Source: Acidobacteriota bacterium
Lineage (GTDB): Bacteria; Acidobacteriota; Terriglobia; Acidiferrales; UBA7541
Assembly: GCA_003224135.1 (NCBI GenBank)
Contig: QHYO01000050.1
Coordinates: forward strand, 1-7,575
Direction: 5' to 3'
Length of the DNA: 7,575 nucleotides
Shown here: positions 1 through 6,329 of the stretch, one piece after another
Layout: each line of letters starts with the position of its first letter
Numbering within the stretch: position 1 is the first letter of the stretch
The notes under the pieces: generated by a model
Seen by the model: the letters and a program-made list of their open reading frames with translations, nothing else
Databases searched by the model: none
Told to the model about the DNA's origin: nothing
Program-made: the position numbers and the translations under genes

Positions 1-256
1 CCAGGCAGGCAACATTGAAAACGATGAAGTTAGCGCAGTCGGCGCCGGAGAAGTGTGGGCGGCCACCCACAGAGCCTGTGTGAGAACGCAGAACAACGGG
101 CCGCTATTGCCATTTCACCTGCCGTCAAAACTGGGCAATCGCTTATTGCGTCTCCACCTGTAGGGTCATGAAAAACTTGTTCCCGGCCTCTCGCGATCGT
201 GCCCTCCGCGCAGCCGTTTACTGGCGTCAGTCGCCCCTTACTTTCCAGGAGGTTTC
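1..256. other. Left-edge region without a recognised gene
   Basis: I recognise no gene here. One plus-strand frame is open from the left edge to a TAG at 161-163 (53 codons), so the 3' end of a gene entering from the left is possible, but the translation resembles no family I know. A minus-strand frame is also open from about position 114 to the left edge. A short ORF with ATG at 168 and TGA at 282-284 (38 codons) has no good ribosome binding site. Local hairpins are visible: TGTGGG (54-59) with CCCACA (66-71), and GCAAT (135-139) with ATTGC (145-149). I see no 4.5S RNA signature, although that RNA gene can lie near dnaX/recR in other bacteria, and no tRNA. Confidence 0.5.
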
Positions 257-331
257 ATGGAAGGGAATATCCAGGACCAGCTGAAAGACCAGATTCTCCG
301 GAATTGTCCTCGCATAGAGCCTTCACCGTAG
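257..331 (+). CDS. Possible 24-aa mini-ORF with strong Shine-Dalgarno upstream of recR
   Basis: An ATG at 257 is preceded by AGGAGG at 248-253 with a 3-base gap, the strongest ribosome binding site on this side of the window. It opens a 24-codon frame that ends in TAG at 329-331. The peptide starts [12 protein letters not shown], is hydrophilic and has no signal peptide or membrane segment. I recognise no family. It lies 68 bp before the recR start, so it could be a leader peptide coupled to recR translation, a stand-alone micropeptide, or the remnant of a longer upstream gene; YbaB/EbfC is the usual recR neighbour elsewhere, but the residues do not look like YbaB. The SD could also be fortuitous. 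Confidence 0.25.
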   Translation: MEGNIQDQLKDQILRNCPRIEPSP

Positions 332-399
332 GCAGAGAGAAGAAACGAAAAAGATTGAGCCTGGTTTGCGCAGTCGTGCAGGGTATGCTAAACAAAGGC

Positions 400-999
400 A
401 TGCCAGACTTCGCCGCTCCTGTTGAACGACTGATCGACGAACTAAAACACCTGCCTGGAATTGGACAAAAGACGGCTCAGCGTCTCGCGTTTCATTTGTT
501 GCGCCTGGCGCCGGAAGATGCGCTGGCGCTGGCGGATGCCATTCGCGATGCCAAAGAAAAAATTCGCGAGTGCTCGGTTTGCGGGAACATCACGGACGCC
601 GACCCGTGTCTCTATTGCACCGGCGCAAGCCGCAGCAAGCGGACCATCTGCGTGGTGGAAGAGCCGCACAACATCATGGCGATTGAGAAAACCCGGATGT
701 ACAGCGGTATGTATCACGTGTTGGGCGGATCGCTGGCCCCGCTTCAGGGGCGCGGTCCGGACCAACTCAAAATCAAGCAATTGATTGAACGGCTGAAGGG
801 TGGCTCGGTCGAAGAGATCATCATGGCAACAAATCCGACCGCGGAGGGCGAAGCTACAGCCGTATATTTGTCGAAACTGCTGAAGCCGCTAGGCGTGCGC
901 GTGACGCGCATCGGCGTGGGCATTCCGGTGGGAGCCGACCTGGAGTATGCAGACGAAATTACGATGATGAAGGCGATGGAAGGCCGGCGCGATTTGTAA
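400..999 (+). CDS. recR: Recombination mediator protein RecR
   Basis: RecR acts with RecO and RecF to load RecA at single-strand gaps and stalled forks; it is cytoplasmic and binds DNA as a ring-shaped oligomer. From this start the protein is 199 aa, the usual family length. Visible in order are a helix-hairpin-helix (residues 12-29, [15 protein letters not shown]), a four-cysteine zinc finger (C58, C61, C70, C73), a Toprim domain beginning near residue 82 ([14 protein letters not shown]) and the conserved [10 protein letters not shown] at 144-153. The frame stays open upstream to a GTG at 199 and includes an ATG at 385. I chose the ATG at 400 because [16 protein letters not shown] matches the usual RecR beginning. 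No well-spaced Shine-Dalgarno supports either ATG, so the exact start is less certain than the identity. The gene is convergent with the MFS transporter gene. Confidence 0.96.
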   Translation: MPDFAAPVERLIDELKHLPGIGQKTAQRLAFHLLRLAPEDALALADAIRDAKEKIRECSVCGNITDADPCLYCTGASRSKRTICVVEEPHNIMAIEKTRMYSGMYHVLGGSLAPLQGRGPDQLKIKQLIERLKGGSVEEIIMATNPTAEGEATAVYLSKLLKPLGVRVTRIGVGIPVGADLEYADEITMMKAMEGRRDL

Positions 1000-1026
1000 C
1001 GGGTGCGGGCTGTACTTACAACCCGC
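1000..1026. terminator. Weak hairpin between convergent recR and MFS genes
   Basis: Directly after the recR stop, GCGGG (1005-1009) and TGT (1011-1013) can pair with ACA (1018-1020) and CCCGC (1022-1026) around an ACTT loop, with one C/A mismatch. CGGGT (1000-1004) could alternatively pair with ACCCG (1021-1025). No run of T follows on either strand, so this is not a canonical intrinsic terminator. Its place between two converging 3' ends is the main reason to list it. Confidence 0.3.
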
Positions 1027-1059
1027 CAAAACAAAAGGTTGATATGAGCCGGGTATCGG

Positions 1060-2313
1060 CTAGCGCGGCGTCTCGTGCCGTACGAATTCTCGCCCGTGCG
1101 CTTCGGTACCACCGAGAAGCAGAATGGCAAGCGAAACAATCGTCACAATTTCGAAACCCGCCAGCGCCCATTCATAGCCGAACCGATGTCGCAGCGCGTA
1201 CTCAATACTATTCGTCGGTGATGCGAACAAAATTCCCAGCTGGTAGGCAAGCCCCGGCATCAGTCCGCGGGCGGCGTCAGCCGACAATTCATTCAGGTGC
1301 ACGGGAATCACCCCCCACGCCCCCTGCACTCCCATCTGCATCACAAACGCGCCAACAACCAGAACGGTCAGCGATCCGCTGAACGCCCACACTGGAATCA
1401 CGAGCAGCGAAAGGGCCAGCGCCGCAAGCATCCCTTTGCGTCGTCCAGCCGCTTGCGACAACAAGCCAAACAGGACCGCGCCCACCACTGCGCCGACGTT
1501 GTAAATCATCGCAATGTTCGCGCGGCTTGCCGCTGAAACTTTGTGCACCTCCTGCAAGAAGTCCGGATACAAATCCTGTGTCCCGTGCGACAAGAACATC
1601 ATGAATGTCATCAACAGAACCAAATAAAGGAACCGCCGCCATTGCCCCGCAACGACACGCAATACTTCTCCAGTAGAAGCAGCACGATGTTGCTTCCAAG
1701 CTTCCGACTCCGGTACTTTCGTCCGGATGTAAAGCGCTAGCAGCGCAGGCAACGCGCCGATCCAGAACATTGGCCGCCATCCCCACATCGGGAGCAAAAA
1801 TCGTGCCGCAATCGCGGCGAGCAAGTATCCGATCGAATAGCCACTCTGCAAAATGCCGCTCAAAATCCCGCGCAACTTCGGTGGAGCCGCTTCCATCGCA
1901 AGTGAAGCGCCAACTCCCCATTCTCCGCCCATGCCGATACCGAACAGCGCCCGCAACACCAGGAACACCGTGAAATTCGGCGCGAATCCGCACGCCAGCT
2001 CAATAATCGAAAAATAGATTACGTTCGCCATCAGCGGAATCCGTCGCCCATAGCGATCCGAGAGCAATCCGAACAACAGCGCGCCAACAGGTCTCATGGC
2101 CAGCGTCGCTGTCGTAGTCCAGACAATTTCTCTTTTTGTTACGCCAAACTGATGCGCCAGCGTATCGAACAAAAACACCACCACGAAAAAATCGAACGCG
2201 TCCAATGTCCAGCCAAGAAACCCGGCCAGCACCGCGTGATGCGAACCATTCGGCTTTGCGGGAATTGTTTGCGTCATTTTCACGGGCCGGGAAATATTGT
2301 TTACTAGGCTCAT
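1060..2313 (-). CDS. MFS transporter, SHS (NanT/lactate) family
   Basis: Inner-membrane secondary transporter of 417 aa with the 12 hydrophobic segments of the major facilitator superfamily. Near the N-terminus GWTLDAFDFF (34-43) is typical of the sialate:H+ symporter (SHS) family, which includes NanT and lactate/pyruvate permeases. The MFS loop signature GLLSDRYGRR is at 82-91, and RALFGIGMGGEWGVG (121-135) is also characteristic of this group. The substrate is therefore probably a carboxylate taken up with protons, but it cannot be fixed from sequence. The ATG at 2313 overlaps the TGA of the upstream deacylase frame (ATGA), which suggests translational coupling; there is no separate Shine-Dalgarno. 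An internal ATG at codon 13 (2277) also lacks one. The frame is intact although the upstream gene is broken. Pairing with a D-aminoacylase gene hints at N-acyl-amino acid or acyl-product uptake (inference). Confidence 0.9.
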   Translation of the reverse strand: MSLVNNISRPVKMTQTIPAKPNGSHHAVLAGFLGWTLDAFDFFVVVFLFDTLAHQFGVTKREIVWTTTATLAMRPVGALLFGLLSDRYGRRIPLMANVIYFSIIELACGFAPNFTVFLVLRALFGIGMGGEWGVGASLAMEAAPPKLRGILSGILQSGYSIGYLLAAIAARFLLPMWGWRPMFWIGALPALLALYIRTKVPESEAWKQHRAASTGEVLRVVAGQWRRFLYLVLLMTFMMFLSHGTQDLYPDFLQEVHKVSAASRANIAMIYNVGAVVGAVLFGLLSQAAGRRKGMLAALALSLLVIPVWAFSGSLTVLVVGAFVMQMGVQGAWGVIPVHLNELSADAARGLMPGLAYQLGILFASPTNSIEYALRHRFGYEWALAGFEIVTIVSLAILLLGGTEAHGREFVRHETPR

Positions 2314-3730
2314 GGGACCGGCGCGCGCGCTGCATGCCCCGGAAAGACCCCGTCTACTAGCTGACCTTTGTTCACGACCGCGACGCCATTCACCAAAACA
2401 AATGGAATTCCTTCAGAAAATTGCAAGGGCTCGTCAAATGTCGCTTTGTCGATCACCTTTTCCGGCTCAAAGATTGTTATGTCCGCGTCCGCGCCCACCC
2501 GAACGCGTCCCTTGTCGTGAAACATTGGCGCACGCGTTTCCAAACGTTGCGCCGGCATCAGCGTCATCTTCCGCAACGCCGTCATCAAATCCAGGGCCTT
2601 TTCCTCACGTACATAGTGTCCGAGCACGCGGGCAAACGTCCCTTGTCCGCGCGGATGAATTTTTGGCCCGGTAATCGGCAACCCATCGCTGGCGATCATT
2701 ACCGTCGGATCGCTCACCGCCACCCGCGCGGCTTCTTCCGGAATCGAAAACACCACCACGGCGCCGCCTTCTTTGCGGTATTTCGCGAAAGTTTCTGCCG
2801 TCAGCCTCTCTCCCGTCTTCACCCACTGCACATCTTTGTAAGTAATTCCCTGCCGTTCCTGCCATCCTTCGTCAAAAATCGCTGACTCGAGAGCGGTGCT
2901 TCCCGCGGTATACGGATAGCACTCCGTCGTGACGTCCAGTCCGCGATCCCGCGCGCCCTTGACCACAGAGATCAACGTCGGCGTGTTTCGCAACCCCATG
3001 CTCGTGATGTGAACCACGTGCAGCGAAGCGCCGGTCGCTGCCGCGTTGGCAACCACTTCCTGCAATCCCACCAATCCCGTCGTCGGCTCTTTCAATCCTG
3101 CATGACGCTAATGCACGTGCACCGAAGCGCGCGCCGCGGCAGCAATGCGAAAAACATCCCACATTTCGTCGTGCGTCGCCGCGGCCGTAAGCCGCGCTCG
3201 ATTCCTGCGTCAATCTCCTTCAGCTGCTCAGGCGTCGCTTCGCGATGCGCCGCATCTCCGGTTGGCAGCCACGCGCCGGGATCCTTCATCACTTTCATCC
3301 GCACGGGAATATGGCCGACACTCACTCCAAAATTGATCAGCGTCTTTCCATCCCGCTCCGCGTACCATTTGTCAACGTCCGAAGTCCCTGCCTCCAGTTC
3401 CAGCGACGTCGTCACTCCATCGCGCGCCTTGAATTCATAGTTCTTCGGGTCCTGGCCGTGTTGATGCAAATCAATGAATCCCGGCGCAACCAGTAAGCCT
3501 CTGGCTTCGATCGTTTCTTTCCCGCGTAATTCCTTCTGTGAAATCGCACGGATCTTTCCGCCGGAAATCCCCACATTGCGAATCGCATCCAGGTTCGACT
3601 CTGGATCCATCACTCTACCGTGCAAAATCACCACATCATACAATTCCGCGGCACGGTCCACCGCAAGCGGTATTCCCTGCAAAGCCCACGCGGCCACAAA
3701 CACACTCAACATCCACTGTGCGATTCTCAT
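2310..3730 (-). pseudogene. N-acyl-D-amino-acid deacylase (D-aminoacylase family), frameshifted and interrupted
   Basis: Intact relatives are metal-dependent amidohydrolases that remove the acyl group from N-acyl-D-amino acids. The first frame (from ATG 3730; GGGGAG lies 3 bases upstream) begins with a hydrophobic signal-like segment, then has the metal-binding DLHQH (H89, H91), and follows the family to GIERGL at residue 181 (codon 3190-3188). The match then jumps to another frame at about 3185, reading AAATHDEMWDVFRIAAAARA up to VHVH, then an amber TAG at 3110-3108, then RHAGLKEPTTGLVG and on to 2310. Later family landmarks are LHVVHITSMG, ECYPYTAGST, ASDGLP and HPRGQGTFARVLG. From memory of the family, about 14 residues (a glycine-rich stretch before YTPAAT) are missing at the junction. 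The summed length of about 486 aa fits the family. Two independent lesions argue for a decayed gene; sequencing or assembly error is the alternative. Confidence 0.85.
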
Positions 3731-3782
3731 TCGCTCCCCGCAGCTCTCCGTAGTCGCGCTCCTGTAAGCGCACCAGTCTCTT

Positions 3783-3803
3783 CGCGAACACCTCGCGTGT
3801 CAA
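3783..3803 (-). promoter_or_regulatory. Possible -35 element and inverted repeat upstream of the deacylase gene
   Basis: On the minus strand a perfect TTGACA (3803-3798) lies about 70 bp upstream of the deacylase ATG, followed by an inverted repeat of CGCGA (3783-3787) and TCGCG (3793-3797). The -35-like hexamer sits at the end of the T-rich tail of the preceding operon's terminator. No good -10 hexamer is found at 16-18 bp spacing (candidates read AGAGAC, GAGACT, AGACTG), so this is a weak promoter prediction. Confidence 0.25.
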
Positions 3804-3842
3804 AAGAAAAACCCCGAGTCGCTGGGGGTAAGCGACCCGGGG
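3802..3842 (-). terminator. Rho-independent terminator of the small-protein/HTH operon
   Basis: CCCCG (3812-3816) and GTCGCT (3818-3823) pair perfectly with AGCGAC (3831-3836) and CGGGG (3838-3842), with a single A/C mismatch and a 7-base loop. Read on the minus strand, the stem is followed at once by TTTTTCTTTT (3811-3802). It lies 42 bp after the stop of the minus-strand helix-turn-helix gene, so it should end that operon and separate it from the deacylase/MFS pair. Confidence 0.85.
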
Positions 3843-3884
3843 CGGGGGTGCATCTGAGGGGGGCCTGAGGGAAACTCGTTTTTG

Positions 3885-4079
3885 CTAGTGAACGTGAGCC
3901 GCCATTTGGCAAATCCGCCGCAGCTCTTCGTACGTGAAAAAAATCTCTTCCTGATTACCGGCGCGCTCTTTGTGACCCAATCCAGACTCTTCTGAAATCC
4001 GCGAAAGCTCCTTTTTAGGAATGCCCAGCAGCGCAGCAGCTCGTTCCTGGGTCACATAACGAAGTTCCGTATTTTTCAT
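3885..4079 (-). CDS. Small MerR-like helix-turn-helix protein (64 aa)
   Basis: The 64-aa protein looks like a single DNA-binding domain. RYVTQERAAALLGIPKKEL (residues 7-25) fits the first helices of a MerR/excisionase-type winged helix-turn-helix, and EIFFTYEELRRICQMA (45-60) fits the wing and following helix. There is no effector or dimerisation domain. The start is well supported: the minus strand reads GAGGAGG five bases before the ATG, and this Shine-Dalgarno overlaps the TGA of the upstream gene, so the two are cotranscribed and probably coupled. It may autoregulate the operon through the repeated sites at 4377-4455 (inference). Proteins of this style, common in Acidobacteriota as I recall, have no role known to me. 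A phage-type excisionase is less likely because no integrase is nearby. Confidence 0.75.
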   Translation of the reverse strand: MKNTELRYVTQERAAALLGIPKKELSRISEESGLGHKERAGNQEEIFFTYEELRRICQMAAHVH

Positions 4080-4089
4080 CGCAACCTCC

Positions 4090-4296
4090 TCACGCAGGAA
4101 TCAACGCCATGGCATCTTCTTCCACTGCAAGTACCATGTTCTTGTAGATGTCCACATCCCAGCCGTCGCCAATCCTCATCCGGAGTGTTTCGCCGCCATC
4201 CATTAACAACCGGCCGCGCAACGGTACCTTCACATCGCCCAACGCCACCTGCAGAACCACTGCCTGCCCGATCCACGGCTGATATGCGGTGTCCAT
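4090..4296 (-). CDS. Small conserved-looking beta-rich protein, function unknown (68 aa)
   Basis: The frame extends upstream to 4362, but the ATG at 4296 is preceded by GAGGGAGG four bases away, which decides this start and gives 68 aa beginning MDTAYQPWIGQAVVLQ. The sequence alternates hydrophobic and polar residues (VVLQVAL, LRGRLL, LRMRIG, WDVDIYKNMVLAVEED) with glycines between, as expected for a small beta-barrel of SH3-like or Sm-like type. The ending IYKNMVLAVEED is loosely reminiscent of the Sm2 strand of Hfq-type proteins, but this is a resemblance by eye and not a family assignment. There is no signal peptide, membrane segment or catalytic motif. It is the first gene of a two-gene operon with the HTH protein 10 bp downstream, and faces the duplicated operator-like sites. 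Confidence 0.7.
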   Translation of the reverse strand: MDTAYQPWIGQAVVLQVALGDVKVPLRGRLLMDGGETLRMRIGDGWDVDIYKNMVLAVEEDAMALIPA

Positions 4297-4376
4297 TGAG
4301 CCTCCCTCAGGGGACTTCGTTCCTACGGGAGTGAGAATGCGCTCTGCGGCTGCGGACGCCAATGGTACAGCCGGGA

Positions 4377-4455
4377 TACCGAACTAGTATTTCGGTACTG
4401 TTTGTCGTTAGAGCATCGCGCCTAGTGTCCGTTTGGAACATGTACTTCAGTACTA
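4377..4455. promoter_or_regulatory. Two-copy operator-like repeat between divergent operons
   Basis: Two direct copies of a 20-bp element lie at 4381-4400 and 4436-4455, matching at 15 of 20 positions (plus-strand consensus GAAC N2 GTA Y TTC R GTACT). Their starts are 55 bp apart, about five helical turns. The first copy is embedded in a perfect 7-bp inverted repeat, TACCGAA (4377-4383) and TTCGGTA (4391-4397), spaced by 7 bp. Both copies contain GAA N7 TTC. A -10-like TAAAAT (4454-4459) overlaps the end of the second copy and could serve the patatin gene, so a bound protein would block it. The layout suggests a repressor site shared by two divergent promoters; the neighbouring HTH protein is the obvious candidate ligand (inference). 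Confidence 0.55.
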
Positions 4456-4485
4456 AAATTTCGAAACGCGCGGCCCATTGGCCAC

Positions 4486-5394
4486 ATGCGGCTCCCATTG
4501 CGAAACTTCACTGTGATGGAACGCACGTCCAATCGCGTCGAACTTCAAATCGCCACACGGCCAGGCATAGCCTTGGCCCTAGGCGGCGGATTTGCGCGCG
4601 GCTTCGCGCACCTCGGCGTTTTGAGAGTTCTCGAGCAAAATCACATTCCCATCTCACACATTGCTGGTACCAGCGTCGGCAGCGTCTTCGGAGCCGCCTA
4701 CGCCAGCGGCGCGCCACTCGCGCGTATTCTCGCCACCAGCCGCACCATCCGTTTTCGCGATATCGCGCGCTGGAGCGTTTCGCGCCTCGGACTCGCCAGC
4801 AATCACCGCCTCGCTGACTTGATTGAGCGCGTCTTCGATTCCACGCAATTCGAAGACATGAAGATTCCCCTCGCCGTCGTCGCCACAGACCTGGCCACCG
4901 GCGATCCGGTGGTCTTTCGCCAAGGGCCGCTTGTTGAAGCAATCCGCGCCAGCTGCGCCTTCCCCGGCTTGTTTGAACCAATTCAGATCGGCACCCGCTG
5001 CCTCGCCGACGGCGGGCTTGTCGCTCCCGTGCCTACTCAAGCAGCTCGCCAACTTGGCGGCAGTATCGTTGTTGGGGTTTCCGTCGGCGTTCAGGACGGC
5101 CATCGCGGAGCGCCCAAGAACATGTTTCAAGTCGTGGCCCGCGCAGTCAGCGCCGCACAAAAGCATCAGCTCGATACCTGGGAGCGCCACGCCGACCTCG
5201 TTATCCGCCCCGACGTGAATTCGCTCGCCTGGGACGACTTCGAGAGAGCCGGCGAGGCTATTGAAGCCGGCGCTGCCGCCGCACAACTTGCTTTGCCTCG
5301 CATTCAGAAGCTGCTCAACCTCGCCGAACACTCCGCCACGGTATTGGGAAGTTCAACGCTGTCACAAGTCTGGCTTTCTGAGGCGCTTCGATGA
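4486..5394 (+). CDS. Patatin-like phospholipase, RssA type
   Basis: A serine lipid acyl hydrolase of the patatin family, 302 aa, about the length of bacterial RssA-type proteins. The oxyanion-hole motif is LGGGFARGFAHLG (residues 32-44), the nucleophile elbow is GTSVG with S63, and the catalytic dyad aspartate is D175 in LADGG. All key residues are present, so it should be active. A C-terminal helix-rich stretch ends near LPRIQKLLN as in relatives, followed by about 24 extra residues. No signal peptide or clear membrane segment is seen, so it is likely cytoplasmic or peripheral. Neither the ATG at 4486 nor the one at 4516 (codon 11) has a good Shine-Dalgarno; I kept the longer form, but the shorter fits the family equally well. 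The gene is divergent from the small-protein operon. Confidence 0.9.
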   Translation: MRLPLRNFTVMERTSNRVELQIATRPGIALALGGGFARGFAHLGVLRVLEQNHIPISHIAGTSVGSVFGAAYASGAPLARILATSRTIRFRDIARWSVSRLGLASNHRLADLIERVFDSTQFEDMKIPLAVVATDLATGDPVVFRQGPLVEAIRASCAFPGLFEPIQIGTRCLADGGLVAPVPTQAARQLGGSIVVGVSVGVQDGHRGAPKNMFQVVARAVSAAQKHQLDTWERHADLVIRPDVNSLAWDDFERAGEAIEAGAAAAQLALPRIQKLLNLAEHSATVLGSSTLSQVWLSEALR

Positions 5395-5408
5395 CCGCTT
5401 CGCGGTCA
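5392..5408 (+). terminator. Hairpin overlapping the patatin stop codon
   Basis: TGACCGC (5392-5398) and GCGGTCA (5402-5408) form a perfect 7-bp stem around TTC, starting within the patatin TGA stop codon. No T-run follows, so an intrinsic terminator is doubtful; it may protect the mRNA 3' end or be part of a larger fold, since ACTTGAA just downstream can pair with TTCAAGT some 65 bp further on. Confidence 0.3.
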
Positions 5409-5595
5409 CACTTGAAGTCGATCGCGTTGCGGTTACGCGCGAAGTTGATGCGCCGGTCGCTGCGGCGACTCCCCGTTTCAAGTTTGCTACTCGTGCTCAT
5501 TGAAGCGGCCGGAGACCCAAGCATTTTCTGTTACCGTATGGGAGTAGACATTCTCTCAGCGGGCCGCGCGCGCTTTCTGGCGCCTGCGCCCCGGG
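5409..5595. other. Non-coding stretch before the dedA leader
   Basis: No convincing gene is present. A 70-codon frame from the ATG overlapping the patatin stop (5391) to 5603 is arginine- and leucine-rich without family resemblance, and two other open frames here are equally featureless. GTCGC and GCGAC pair around TGCG near 5458-5471. A dedA promoter is expected in this stretch, but I found no hexamer pair I trust. Confidence 0.4.
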
Positions 5596-5637
5596 GTGGC
5601 TAATTTGGCCACTCTGACGTTGGCCGCTCAGCGGCCA
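5596..5637 (+). promoter_or_regulatory. Tandem hairpins in the dedA 5' leader
   Basis: Two inverted repeats lie directly upstream of the DedA start. GTGGC (5596-5600) pairs with GCCAC (5608-5612), and TGGCCGCT (5621-5628) is the exact reverse complement of AGCGGCCA (5630-5637), folding as a six-pair stem with a CTCAG loop. GGCCAC occurs in both, so the 5' arm could pair with either copy. The second stem ends 23 bases before the GTG start and just ahead of the AAGGA ribosome binding site. Confidence 0.35.
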
Positions 5638-5660
5638 CAAAGGATAAGGAATCAGGTCGC

Positions 5661-6326
5661 GTGCTCGAATCTCTTTTCCACTTTCTCCGCTCGCTGTTCG
5701 ACCCTGAGGGACTAAGAGAACTCATTCGCTCCGGTGGGGCGCCGCTGATCTGCGGCATCGTGTTTATCGAAACCGGTTTTTTTGTGGGCTTCTTTCTTCC
5801 GGGCGACTCCTTGCTCATTACGGCAGGAATTCTTGCCGCCGGCGGCTTTCTTCCCCTCCGCTGGCTGCTTTTGCCGGTAATGCTCTGCGCTATCGTTGGC
5901 GACCAGATCGGCTACTGGATTGGCCGTTCCGCAGGAGCGGCGCTGTACAAACGCCAAGACTCTTTCTTCTTCCGCCGTAGTCACCTGCAACGCGCACACG
6001 ATTTTTACGAGAAGTACGGCGGCCGCGCCGTTATTTTCGCGCGCTTCGTTCCCATTGTTCGAACATTCTGCCCGCCGGTTGCTGGCGCAGCCCGCATGCC
6101 CTACGGCCGCTATGTGATGTTCGATATTTTCGGCGGAATTTTCTGGGTGGGCGCCATGATTCTCGGCGGCTACAGTCTCGGCCGCTCTGTACCCAACATC
6201 GGTAAGTACATCCACTACGTCATTGCCGTCGTCGCCGTTGTATCGATTCTTCCCGCTGTCATTGGCGTCCTGAAAAGCCGTAAAGCGCCACCTTCAGCAA
6301 CTTCGGCCAACCCCGCAAGAGACTAG
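5661..6326 (+). CDS. DedA-family membrane protein (VTT domain)
   Basis: A polytopic inner-membrane protein of 221 aa. DedA proteins are involved in membrane homeostasis, and several members have been linked to flipping of undecaprenyl phosphate or phospholipids. Family landmarks are FIETGFFVGFFLPGDS (35-50), GDQIGYWIGRSAG (80-92) and FARFVPIVRTFCPPVAG (126-142). E37, D49, R128 and R134 correspond, with a constant offset of two, to the residues I recall as essential in E. coli YqjA/YghB (E39, D51, R130, R136). The start is GTG, with AAGGA (5646-5650) ten bases upstream; no in-frame ATG fits better. The HAD gene begins 3 bp after its stop, so the two form an operon. The C-terminal tail after residue 206 is short, basic and polar. 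Which DedA subgroup it belongs to is not clear. Confidence 0.93.
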   Translation: MLESLFHFLRSLFDPEGLRELIRSGGAPLICGIVFIETGFFVGFFLPGDSLLITAGILAAGGFLPLRWLLLPVMLCAIVGDQIGYWIGRSAGAALYKRQDSFFFRRSHLQRAHDFYEKYGGRAVIFARFVPIVRTFCPPVAGAARMPYGRYVMFDIFGGIFWVGAMILGGYSLGRSVPNIGKYIHYVIAVVAVVSILPAVIGVLKSRKAPPSATSANPARD

Positions 6327-6329
6327 CTC

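Noticed and set aside
199..399. N-terminal extension of RecR from the GTG at 199
   Set aside because: The extra 67 residues are low-quality, arginine- and proline-rich sequence unlike any RecR, and the family start fits the ATG at 400.
2872..3213. 113-aa minus-strand frame across the deacylase break
   Set aside because: Its translation matches nothing, and the conserved deacylase sequence lies in the other two minus-strand frames.
4654..5331. 225-aa minus-strand frame antisense to patatin
   Set aside because: It is a shadow of the strongly conserved patatin frame, with no family resemblance of its own.
5391..5603. 70-codon frame with an ATGA overlap to the patatin stop
   Set aside because: The overlap is suggestive, but the product is arginine-rich with no recognisable domain, and the ATGA lies inside a hairpin.
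5712..6215. 167-aa minus-strand frame antisense to dedA
   Set aside because: It is a shadow ORF; all conserved DedA motifs are on the plus strand.
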